The notes under the pieces: model-generated
What the model was told of the DNA's origin: nothing
Database searches by the model: none
The model's input: only the letters and a program-made list of their open reading frames with translations
Made by a program: the position numbers and the translations under genes
Shown here: positions 1 through 5,481 of the stretch, piece by piece
Layout: each line of letters starts with the position of its first letter
Position numbering within the stretch: the first letter of the stretch is position 1
Origin: Candidatus Aenigmatarchaeota archaeon
GTDB lineage: Archaea; Aenigmatarchaeota; Aenigmatarchaeia; DAOWOJ01
Length of the DNA stretch: 5,696 nt
Assembly: GCA_030642125.1 (NCBI GenBank)
Contig: DAOWOJ010000029.1
Location: 1-5,696, forward strand
Reading direction: 5' to 3'

Positions 1-95
1 ATAAATCCTTCTTCTGACCCTTCTTTTGAATGCACTAAGCTGCCATTGATGCATATAACAGAATCAAATTGATCTACAATATTCATAGAAACATC
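1..95 (-). pseudogene. Fragment of a class I SAM methyltransferase-like frame (partial at window edge)
   Basis: On the minus strand, a frame open from position 95 to the window edge reads DVSMNIVDQFDSVICINGSL followed by VHSKEGSEEGF. The stretch from QFDSVIC to GSLVH resembles the part of class I SAM-dependent methyltransferases after the acidic motif, typically F-D-x-V-x-C-x-x-x-S-L-x-H. The SAM-binding glycine-rich loop that should precede it is absent, because the frame is closed by TAA at 96-98. An ATG at 84-86 overlaps the stop of the truncated hydrolase by an ATGA, so a short translationally coupled product is formally possible. The likelier reading is the 3' part of a methyltransferase gene joined by deletion or recombination to the 5' part of a hydrolase gene. 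The family call rests on about 20 residues and is tentative; the rest of the gene lies outside the window. Confidence 0.3.
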
Positions 96-361
96 TTAGA
101 TTTTAATTTTGATAAAGAAGTTTCACTATAATCTCCATCACTTTCACCGCAACCAGAAAAATCAAACCGAAATACTAAAATTCCTGCTTCTGAAAGATTT
201 TTTGCAAAGTTATCAAACATTCCATATTCTTCTTTAGTAACCCCAAAACCATGAGCCAAAATAACTGTTGGGTATTTTTCTTTATTAATTGAAGGAACGG
301 TTTCTATTCCAACAAGTTTCTCATTATATTCATTCAGGATTGAAACCTTTGTTTCTCTCAT
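83..361 (-). CDS. Truncated alpha/beta hydrolase, N-terminal half only (probable gene remnant)
   Basis: The 92 codons encode the first third of an alpha/beta-hydrolase fold. A beta strand leads into the oxyanion-hole motif LAHGFG (residues 35-40), and a helix then leads to the strand and turn FRFDFSGCGESDG (64-76), typical of the dienelactone-hydrolase/YqiA-like superfamily. The frame stops at residue 92, before the nucleophile elbow G-x-S-x-G, and it lacks the catalytic Asp and His, so it cannot be an active hydrolase. Over residues 37-76 it matches residues 31-70 of the neighbouring intact hydrolase at 20 of 40 positions by hand alignment, so the two are paralogues. The start is supported by a TATA-like box centred about 27 bases upstream, suggesting a leaderless mRNA. 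The stop overlaps an ATG in a different frame that looks methyltransferase-like. It may still be transcribed; function is doubtful. Confidence 0.7.
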   Translation of the reverse strand: MRETKVSILNEYNEKLVGIETVPSINKEKYPTVILAHGFGVTKEEYGMFDNFAKNLSEAGILVFRFDFSGCGESDGDYSETSLSKLKSKMFL

Positions 362-384
362 ACAATAATAGATAAAACAGATAT

Positions 385-392
385 ATTATAAA
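385..392 (-). promoter_or_regulatory. TATA-box-like promoter of the truncated hydrolase
   Basis: Read on the minus strand this is TTTATAAT, preceded by the purine-rich AAAGTA that could serve as a BRE. Its centre is about 27 bases upstream of the ATG at 361, the spacing expected for archaeal TBP/TFB promoters of leaderless transcripts. No Shine-Dalgarno sequence is present. Confidence 0.5.
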
Positions 393-401
393 TACTTTGA
401 G

Positions 402-438
402 CTTTGGCACACAAAATTAAAGTTATTAGAAAAATTAA
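402..438 (-). repeat. 37-base duplicated intergenic element, copy 1
   Basis: This stretch matches positions 2068-2104 at 32 of 37 bases with no gaps; the mismatches are at element positions 6, 11, 21, 23 and 24. It sits just after the stop of the 249-residue hydrolase and about 40 bases upstream of the ATG of the truncated hydrolase, immediately upstream of that gene's TATA box. The minus strand begins with a T-run (TTTTTCTAA), so this copy could also act as an oligo-T terminator for the gene at 440-1189. Copy 2 has no intact minus-strand gene ending at it, so termination alone does not explain the conservation. A shared upstream activating or operator site is the simplest inference. Confidence 0.5.
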
Positions 439-439
439 A

Positions 440-1189
440 TTAATGCTCTAAGTGATTCAGAAACCAATCCTTACTTAACTTTATGATAATATCCATATAA
501 CCACAAAATCCATGGTCAGCATCATCAATAAGTTTCAACTTAGAATCTTTTGATAATAATTTAATTGCCTGTTCTGAATTAGTATAAGAAATACTATTAT
601 CTTTCTTACCATGAACTATTAGAATTGGGCAATTAACATTTTTAAGTAAATCCTTTTGATTAATATTTTCTAAATCATTAACTAATTGATAATCAAGAAT
701 TATGTTTTTGCGGATACCTTTTTCTATAATTTTTATAATTCTGCCTTCATCTTTTAGTTCTTTTAATTGGTTTGAAGAATAATGTTTCTTCCACCAATCG
801 TAATTGATTCTATTTGTGATAGGAGCCCATAAAAACATAGTTTCAGTTTCAAAACATTTTAATGATACTAATCCACCTATACTCCAACCAAAAAGTCCAA
901 TTTTTTTGTAACCTTTTAGTTTCATAAAATTAATTGCAGATTTTAAATCATCAGTCATCTTATTAAGTGTAACTATTTCATTACAACTTTCTCCGAATCC
1001 ACTGAAATCAAAAGTTAAGACATTAAAATTGGATTCATTCAGTGATTGAGCAATTTTATCAAATTTTCCATCTTCAGATTTATCTCCACCAATTCCATGA
1101 GACATTATAATAGCTGATTTTGATTTAGAAGAATAAAAATGACCTATTAATGATTGGTTTCTTGAATTTTTGAATACAACTCTTTTCAT
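440..1189 (-). CDS. Alpha/beta hydrolase (serine hydrolase, 249 aa), substrate unknown
   Basis: A complete single-domain alpha/beta hydrolase of usual length. Visible motifs in order are the oxyanion-hole segment MSHGIGG (residues 29-35), the strand and turn TFDFSGFGES (59-68), the nucleophile elbow GWSIGG with Ser103, the acid segment VHGKKDNS with Asp197, and DADHGF with catalytic His226. The triad is therefore complete. Residues 115-180 form the lid or cap region, rich in aromatic and charged residues. There is no signal peptide, so it is predicted to be cytoplasmic. Such proteins hydrolyse esters, thioesters or acyl-peptides; the exact substrate cannot be read from sequence. The start is fixed by a TATA box centred about 28 bases upstream. 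It has its own promoter 217 bases from the next gene upstream and is a paralogue of the truncated hydrolase that follows it. Confidence 0.9.
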   Translation of the reverse strand: MKRVVFKNSRNQSLIGHFYSSKSKSAIIMSHGIGGDKSEDGKFDKIAQSLNESNFNVLTFDFSGFGESCNEIVTLNKMTDDLKSAINFMKLKGYKKIGLFGWSIGGLVSLKCFETETMFLWAPITNRINYDWWKKHYSSNQLKELKDEGRIIKIIEKGIRKNIILDYQLVNDLENINQKDLLKNVNCPILIVHGKKDNSISYTNSEQAIKLLSKDSKLKLIDDADHGFCGYMDIIIKLSKDWFLNHLEH

Positions 1190-1213
1190 AATAAATTTGA
1201 ATAGCTTAGAACA

Positions 1214-1221
1214 TATATAAA
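1214..1221 (-). promoter_or_regulatory. TATA-box promoter of the 249-aa hydrolase
   Basis: The minus strand reads GAAACTTTATATATG, a good match to the archaeal BRE-TATA arrangement: a purine-rich BRE followed by TTTATATA. The box centre is about 28 bases upstream of the ATG at 1189, predicting a leaderless mRNA. It is the best-looking promoter in the window. Confidence 0.6.
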
Positions 1222-1268
1222 GTTTCAGTTAATTTTACATCTTCAGAAAAACTAATCGCATAAAGAAT

Positions 1269-1389
1269 TCAATTTCTTTTTCCAATCATAAAGAGACAAT
1301 CTTTACATATATAATTATATTTTTTTGTTTTTCTAGTTATTCTTGAACCAAAAAAATCATCTTCTTTATTTGAATCTCTTTTTAAACAT
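1269..1389 (-). pseudogene. Frameshifted miniature ORF with a CxxC knuckle
   Basis: The gap between the 210-aa and 249-aa hydrolases contains a minus-strand frame that looks coding but has no in-frame start. From 1388 down to the stop at 1269-1271 it runs from CLKRDSNKEDDFFG to RITRKTKKYNYICKDCLF and ends MIGKRN. An ATG at 1387-1389 lies in the neighbouring frame. Removing one A from the A5 run just after it would join the two and give a 39-residue protein beginning MFKRDSNKEDD. The ATG is 17 bases past the stop of the 210-aa hydrolase, a normal operon distance. The C-K-D-C pair resembles half of a zinc ribbon, but a second CxxC is missing. It could be a remnant, a homopolymer sequencing error in a real gene, or chance. 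I do not recognise a family. Confidence 0.3.
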
Positions 1390-1406
1390 TATTTTTAGAT
1401 TACTAA

Positions 1407-2039
1407 TCAAACTATTTTTCTATCCATTTTAACATCTGATTTGATCATTTTTACTATTTCAGGAAATTCAGATATATTAAAATGTCCATTTTTATTTTCA
1501 TAAATTATTATGTTTGCATTTTTTAGTTTCTTTCTGAATTTTTCAGCGTGAGAAATATGAATAACATCATCATCTTTAGAAAACATAAGATATAGATTTT
1601 TAGAATTTTTCTCAAGTAAAGATAAATCTGATTTAAGTTTAAATCCACCAACTAAATCTTCTTCAGATAAAGTATTATCATAAGGTGGACAAATTAAATA
1701 AGTTGAAAGTATTTTTTTAGGAAACTTATTTTCAGACAAATATTTTGCAAGAAAAATTCCACCTAGAGATGAACCAATCAAAATAATGTTATCCTTCAAT
1801 TTAGAAAAATATCTTTCAAAATGGATTTTCCATTCTTCATATTTCGCATTATCTAGCAAAGGCATACGAGGTTTGATGATTTCAAAATTTCTTCCTAAAT
1901 TCTTTTTTAAGAAATCATCTGACCAATGAATTCTTTCCTCAATTGATATTTTCCTATTTTTTAAAAAATGCAAATAATCTTTCTTACTTTTGAAAGTCAT
2001 TCCACCACGAATAATGAATACCTGAATTTTCTCTTTCAT
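1407..2039 (-). CDS. RBBP9/YdeN-like alpha/beta hydrolase (210 aa)
   Basis: A compact serine hydrolase that lacks a large cap. The N-terminal strand QVFIIRGG (residues 6-13) is followed by a helical region. The nucleophile elbow is LIGSSLGG (87-94) with Ser91 in G-S-S-L-G. The acid is in SKDDDVIHISHAEKF (154-168), most likely Asp157, and the catalytic His is His186 in KNGHFN. Length and layout fit the RBBP9/YdeN group of small hydrolases, though here the region before the elbow (15-80) is longer and basic. No signal peptide or membrane segment is seen, so it should be cytoplasmic; the substrate is unknown. The ATG is chosen because the first beta strand starts right after it. The upstream region carries the second copy of the 37-base element about 29 bases from the start, but the TATA match is poor. 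A degraded small ORF follows downstream. Confidence 0.85.
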   Translation of the reverse strand: MKEKIQVFIIRGGMTFKSKKDYLHFLKNRKISIEERIHWSDDFLKKNLGRNFEIIKPRMPLLDNAKYEEWKIHFERYFSKLKDNIILIGSSLGGIFLAKYLSENKFPKKILSTYLICPPYDNTLSEEDLVGGFKLKSDLSLLEKNSKNLYLMFSKDDDVIHISHAEKFRKKLKNANIIIYENKNGHFNISEFPEIVKMIKSDVKMDRKIV

Positions 2040-2067
2040 AACATTTATTTAAAATAATTTAATTTAT

Positions 2068-2104
2068 CTTTGACACATAAAATTAAATTCTTTAGAAAAA
2101 TTAA
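2068..2104 (-). repeat. 37-base duplicated intergenic element, copy 2
   Basis: The ungapped partner of 402-438 (32 of 37 identical). On the minus strand it runs from TTAATTTTTCTAA to GTGTCAAAG and ends 29 bases upstream of the ATG of the 210-aa hydrolase. Translation of the two copies gives no shared start or open frame, and the mismatches do not fall on third codon positions, so it is not a coding duplication. Its placement upstream of a second hydrolase gene on the same strand favours a shared regulatory role. Confidence 0.5.
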
Positions 2105-2140
2105 CAATTTCACTTAATTGAGATTAAGAAAAGTAACTAA

Positions 2141-2296
2141 AAACGAGATTTTCACGAATTGATCGCAAAACACACATATTTGATGTAGCAAAACGAAACA
2201 ATTTATCAATATACAATAAATAAACTTCCAGAAACATATACTCATCCAGAAAAATTGTATAAACTTGTATTGAAAATAATATTTTCAAAACATTAA
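2141..2296 (+). pseudogene. Decayed small reading frame interrupted by TAG
   Basis: One plus-strand frame reads KRDFHELIAKHTYLM, then TAG at 2186-2188, then QNETIYQYTINKLPE followed by TYTHPEKLYKLVLK, and stops at TAA 2294-2296. The residue mix (His, Pro, Glu, Gln, Thr, Tyr) is more protein-like than random translation of such AT-rich DNA, which would be mostly Lys, Asn, Ile and Phe. The same frame is closed upstream by TAA at 2138-2140, and the 33 bases before that are also open back to 2105. No start codon leads a continuous product. I do not recognise the family. It is best read as a remnant of a small gene; chance is a real alternative. Confidence 0.3.
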
Positions 2297-2359
2297 CAAT
2301 TAATTCTTATTTTAGTTAATTTCAATAATATATTTTAAATCTCTTTGTATTCATTATTT

Positions 2360-2593
2360 TTATACGTCTTTTGTCACATTGCTATCTCTATTCATGCATT
2401 TTTGATATTTTCGATAAAAAATGTATAAAGAAATAATCAGTAATATTTCAATTAACATAAGAAAATATAATTCAAAACTACCTCTTTTACAAATAATATT
2501 TCTAATAATAAATGTAAATATCATACCAATTAAACAGCTGCACATTAAAATTAATTTATTATTATCAAACATAATCGAATTATTAATTTCCAT
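2360..2593 (-). CDS. Hypothetical small two-helix membrane protein
   Basis: A 77-codon frame with two hydrophobic segments, at about residues 14-31 (from LILMCSCLIG) and 40-60 (from FELYFLMLIE). They are joined by a short basic loop (RNIICKRGS), and a charged tail ends NRDSNVTKDV. I recognise no family and no enzymatic motif. The alternation of hydrophobic helices with charged loops and tail argues for a real protein, but AT-rich DNA readily yields hydrophobic ORFs. The start is uncertain: Met8 at 2572 has a TATATA box centred about 27 bases upstream, whereas the ATG at 2593 has none, so the true protein may be 70 residues. It is divergent from gatB with only 18 bases between the outer starts. 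A plus-strand ORF overlapping it looks like its antisense shadow. Confidence 0.5.
   Translation of the reverse strand: MEINNSIMFDNNKLILMCSCLIGMIFTFIIRNIICKRGSFELYFLMLIEILLIISLYIFYRKYQKCMNRDSNVTKDV
2580..2587 (+). promoter_or_regulatory. Weak TATA-like box for gatB
   Basis: TTATTAAT is centred about 28 bases upstream of the gatB ATG at 2612. Match quality is modest in this AT-rich context, so only the spacing supports it. It would overlap the start of the divergent small membrane protein if that gene begins at 2593. Confidence 0.25.
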
Positions 2594-2596
2594 TAA

Positions 2597-2602
2597 TATA
2601 TA
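2597..2602 (-). promoter_or_regulatory. TATATA box, probable promoter of the small membrane protein
   Basis: TATATA here is centred about 27 bases upstream of the internal ATG at 2572 on the minus strand, the correct spacing for a leaderless archaeal transcript. It lies only about 12 bases from the gatB ATG on the other strand, too close to serve gatB with a normal initiation distance. Confidence 0.35.
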
Positions 2603-2611
2603 ATAATAAAC

Positions 2612-4021
2612 ATGAGCATCAAAATAGGATTAGAATGTCATATGGCAATATCGAATGTAAAAACAAAAATGTTTTGCGGATGCCCAAATGATGTGAATAA
2701 AAAACCAAACAGTATTTGTTGTCCAACATGTCTAGGGTTTCCAGGATCTAAGCCAATGATAAATGAAAAAGTAATAATATCTGGAATAAAAGTTGCACTT
2801 GCATTTAATTGCAAAATCCAAGAAAAGGTATTTTTCTCTCGTAAACAATATTTCTATAATGATTTACCAAAAGGATATCAAATAACGCAATATAGTCTTC
2901 CATTAGGAAAAAATGGGTTTATGGAATTAAAAATTGGCACAGATACAAAAAAAATAAATATTCAAAGAGTTCATATTGAAGAAGATCCAGGTAAATTAAT
3001 ACATGTTGGAAAAAACATATCTAATGCTGAATATACTTTAATAGATTACAATAGATCAGGAATTCCATTATGTGAAATAGTAACTGATCCTGATATAAAA
3101 AGTCCAAAAGAAGCAAAAATATTTTTACAAAAATTATCAAATATTCTTGAATATTTAGGTGTCTTTGATTCTAACAGAGATGCAAGTCTGAGAGTTGATG
3201 CAAATATATCTACTCTAAATAACGAAAGAGTTGAAATAAAAAATATAACATCTTTTAAAGATGTAGAAGCTGCATTGAATTACGAAACAGTTAGACAAAA
3301 AAATTTGATAGACAAAGGAGAAAGAATAATTAGAGAAACAAGATCATGGGATCCTGTATCAAAAGTTACTGTAAGTTTAAGAAACAAAGAAGAAGAAAGC
3401 GAATATGGGTATATTTTTGAACCAGATCTAACAGAAATTGAAATAACAAAACAAAATATATCAAATATACAAAATGAAATACCAGAATTACCTGAAAAAA
3501 AAATAAAAAGATTTATTGAACAATATAAATTAAATAAAGATGTTGTTGAATCGCTTGCACAAGATCTTTATTTATCAAATTCATTTGAAGAAGTATCAAA
3601 ATATATAGATGCAAAGACTGCATCTGCATGGTTCATAGGTCCAATTAAAAAAACATTGAATTGGAACAATTTAAAATTTAAGGATTCTGAAATTAATACA
3701 GAATGGATAACATATTTATTAGAACAATTCAAAAATAAAAAAATAACAGATAAAAACACAGAAATTGCGATAAGAAAAATGATAGAAGAAAAAAAATCTT
3801 CTAAGTATATAATTGATAAATATAAACTTGAAAAAATTGAACAAAAAGAAATAATTAATATCGCTAAAAAAGTTTTGGAAAAAAATAAAAAAGCTATTTC
3901 AGAATATAAAAATGGAAAAGAAAAAACATTAGAGTTTTTGATAGGACAAGTTATAAAAGAATCTCATGGAAAAGCTGATGCGAATGATATTAGAAAATTA
4001 TTAAAATGTATGATAAAATGA
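2612..4021 (+). CDS. gatB: Asp-tRNA(Asn)/Glu-tRNA(Gln) amidotransferase subunit B (GatB)
   Basis: GatB is the tRNA-binding kinase/transamidase subunit of GatCAB. It phosphorylates the side chain of Asp (or Glu) mischarged on tRNA and amidates it with ammonia channelled from GatA. Archaea make Gln-tRNA with GatDE, so here the expected product is Asn-tRNA(Asn). The 469 residues are full length. They start IGLECH (5-10), followed by zinc-binding cysteines at 22, 24, 37 and 40 in FCGCP and CCPTCLGFPG. The cradle-domain signatures are RKQYFYNDLPKGYQITQYS (77-95), HIEEDPGK (121-128) and NRSGIPLCEIVTDPD (147-161). The C-terminal YqeY-like tRNA-binding domain ends near FLIGQVIKESHGKADANDIR (442-461). 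The start is fixed because IGLECH begins at residue 5 and the next ATG would remove it. It overlaps gatA by 4 bases, implying co-translation. Confidence 0.97.
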   Translation: MSIKIGLECHMAISNVKTKMFCGCPNDVNKKPNSICCPTCLGFPGSKPMINEKVIISGIKVALAFNCKIQEKVFFSRKQYFYNDLPKGYQITQYSLPLGKNGFMELKIGTDTKKINIQRVHIEEDPGKLIHVGKNISNAEYTLIDYNRSGIPLCEIVTDPDIKSPKEAKIFLQKLSNILEYLGVFDSNRDASLRVDANISTLNNERVEIKNITSFKDVEAALNYETVRQKNLIDKGERIIRETRSWDPVSKVTVSLRNKEEESEYGYIFEPDLTEIEITKQNISNIQNEIPELPEKKIKRFIEQYKLNKDVVESLAQDLYLSNSFEEVSKYIDAKTASAWFIGPIKKTLNWNNLKFKDSEINTEWITYLLEQFKNKKITDKNTEIAIRKMIEEKKSSKYIIDKYKLEKIEQKEIINIAKKVLEKNKKAISEYKNGKEKTLEFLIGQVIKESHGKADANDIRKLLKCMIK

Positions 4022-5436
4022 AATATGAATTAAGTGTTAAAGACTTTGTTACTGAATCTTGTGCAGGCAATATAGACATAGAAGATTTCACTAGCAAAGT
4101 CATTGATGAAGTAAAGAAATTGAATAAAAAATTAAATTGTTTTATAACTATTAGCGATGAAGCAATCGAAGATGCTAAAAACATAAAAAAAAATTTGAAT
4201 GGAAAATTAATGGGACTTCCAATAAGTGTAAAAGATTGTATATGTACAAAAGATATATTAACTACAGCAGGATCAAAAATATTAAATAATTATATACCTG
4301 AATTTGATGCTACAATAATAAAAAAAATAAAAGATTCAAATGGTATAATAATAGGAAAAACTTGTCAAGATGAATTTGGATTCGGTACATTTTCCACAAA
4401 TTGCGCTTATGGAATACCAAAAAATCCGTATGATGAATCAAGATCATGTGGAGGAAGCAGTGGCGGAGCAGCATGTATAACAACGAGCTTAAAATTTCCG
4501 CATATAGCATTAGCAGAATCTACTGGAGGTTCTATATCTTGTCCTGCATGTTTTTGCGGAGCAGTTGGATTAACTCCAACATATGGATTAGTAAGTAGAT
4601 ATGGTTTAATAGATTATGCAAATTCTTTGGATAAAATAGGAATTATAGGCAAAATGGTATGGGACACTGCATTTATGTTATCATTGATATCTGGAAATGA
4701 TCCAATGGATCAAACTTCATTAAATGAAAAACAAAAAAATTATACTGATTGTTTAGATAAAGATATAAAAAAAATAAAGATAGGAATACCAATCGAGTAT
4801 TTCGAAAACATTGATCAAAATATAGAAAATAAAATTTGGAATATTATAAAAAAACTTGAAGATCTTGGATACGAATACGAAAAAATTTCTTTACCAACAA
4901 CTAAATATTCTATAGCAAGTTATTATATAATAGCATGTTCAGAAGCATCAACCAATTTAGCAAAATATTGCGGTATAAGATACGGAATGGAAAAAGAACT
5001 AGTAGGAAATTTCAATGAATATTTTTCTAATGTTAGAGGAAACTATTTTGGAAAAGAAGCTAAAAAAAGAATAATATTAGGAACATTTGCAAGAATGAGT
5101 GGATACAGAAACAAGTATTATTTAAAATCATTGAAAATAAGAAATCTTATAATAAATGATTTTAAAAAAGCTTTTAAAAAATTTGATGTTTTAATATCTC
5201 CGACAATGCCAATATTACCTCCAAAATTTTCTGATATAGAAAAATTGAATTCTTTGGAAAATTACATGACAGATATTCTAACAGTAGGTCCAAATTTAGC
5301 TGGTATACCAATGTTATCTATTCCAGCAGGATTTGTTAATGGATTACCTATTGGAATGCATATTTTAGGGGACCATATGCAAGAAGAAAAAATTCTTAAT
5401 ATAGGTAATAAATTAGAAAAACTAATAATTAAATAA
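4018..5436 (+). CDS. gatA: Asp-tRNA(Asn)/Glu-tRNA(Gln) amidotransferase subunit A (GatA)
   Basis: GatA is the amidase-signature glutaminase that releases ammonia from glutamine and feeds it to GatB. The Ser-cisSer-Lys triad is complete. With numbering from this start, Lys72 lies in LPISVKD, cis-Ser148 in CGGSSGGAA and the nucleophile Ser172 in ESTGGSISCPA. Residues matching the glutamine-binding Arg and Asp of the S. aureus enzyme are seen as Arg351 (EAKKRIILGT) and Asp419 (TDILTVGPNLAG). The block RYGLIDYANSLDKIG is characteristic of archaeal GatA, as is EST in place of the bacterial SDT before GGSI. The 472 residues are full length. An ATG four codons upstream (4006) is also in frame. I chose 4018 because it forms the classical ATGA overlap with the gatB stop and keeps the whole amidase fold. 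gatC is not adjacent. Confidence 0.96.
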   Translation: MKYELSVKDFVTESCAGNIDIEDFTSKVIDEVKKLNKKLNCFITISDEAIEDAKNIKKNLNGKLMGLPISVKDCICTKDILTTAGSKILNNYIPEFDATIIKKIKDSNGIIIGKTCQDEFGFGTFSTNCAYGIPKNPYDESRSCGGSSGGAACITTSLKFPHIALAESTGGSISCPACFCGAVGLTPTYGLVSRYGLIDYANSLDKIGIIGKMVWDTAFMLSLISGNDPMDQTSLNEKQKNYTDCLDKDIKKIKIGIPIEYFENIDQNIENKIWNIIKKLEDLGYEYEKISLPTTKYSIASYYIIACSEASTNLAKYCGIRYGMEKELVGNFNEYFSNVRGNYFGKEAKKRIILGTFARMSGYRNKYYLKSLKIRNLIINDFKKAFKKFDVLISPTMPILPPKFSDIEKLNSLENYMTDILTVGPNLAGIPMLSIPAGFVNGLPIGMHILGDHMQEEKILNIGNKLEKLIIK

Positions 5437-5450
5437 TTTATTAGATGAAT

Positions 5451-5458
5451 TTTTAATA
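5451..5458 (+). promoter_or_regulatory. Possible TATA box for the ABC transporter gene
   Basis: TTTTAATA is centred about 27 bases upstream of the ATG at 5482. A better-looking sequence, TTTATAATATA at 5467-5477, is only about 10 bases upstream of that ATG and would place transcription inside the gene. The assignment is uncertain. The T-run at 5450-5454 could also help terminate the gat transcript. Confidence 0.25.
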
Positions 5459-5481
5459 CAATACGATTTATAATATAAATT

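Larger units (their letters stand above)
2040..2359. other. 320-base intergenic stretch without an intact gene
   Basis: It lies between the start of the 210-aa hydrolase and the 3' end of the small membrane protein. It contains the presumed promoter region of the hydrolase, copy 2 of the 37-base element (2068-2104) and a broken plus-strand reading frame (2141-2296). From 2297 to 2359 I see only AT-rich sequence and a weak 6-base inverted repeat. There is no tRNA, obvious structured RNA or insertion-sequence end. Confidence 0.6.

Noticed and set aside
402..438. The 37-base element as a remnant of coding sequence
   Set aside because: A plus-strand frame gives short Leu/Lys-rich peptides in both copies, but copy 2 has a stop immediately upstream and the differences are not at third codon positions.
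1242..1255. Possible third copy of the 37-base element upstream of the 249-aa hydrolase
   Set aside because: Only a short tail (TTCAGAAAAACTAA against TTAGAAAAATTAA) matches; the rest of the element does not align.
2186..2188. TAG in the 2141-2296 frame as a pyrrolysine codon
   Set aside because: There is no evidence for pyrrolysine machinery, no start codon for a full product, and a further in-frame stop upstream; decay or chance is simpler.
2292..2320. Inverted repeat ATTAAC / GTTAAT as a terminator hairpin
   Set aside because: The stem is only 6 AT-rich base pairs with a 17-base loop and no convincing T-run; expected by chance here.
2421..2603. 60-codon plus-strand ORF overlapping the small membrane protein
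   Set aside because: It is antisense to a frame with a better membrane-protein pattern, is composed almost only of Ile, Leu, Asn and Lys, and has no recognisable motif.
3568..4510. Minus-strand ORFs inside gatB and gatA
   Set aside because: These are antisense shadows of strongly conserved genes, rich in Phe and Leu as expected from complementing Lys/Glu/Asn codons.
5467..5477. TTTATAATATA as the promoter of the ABC transporter gene
   Set aside because: It is a good TATA sequence but only about 10 bases from the ATG, too close unless the true start is the ATG at 5572; left unresolved.
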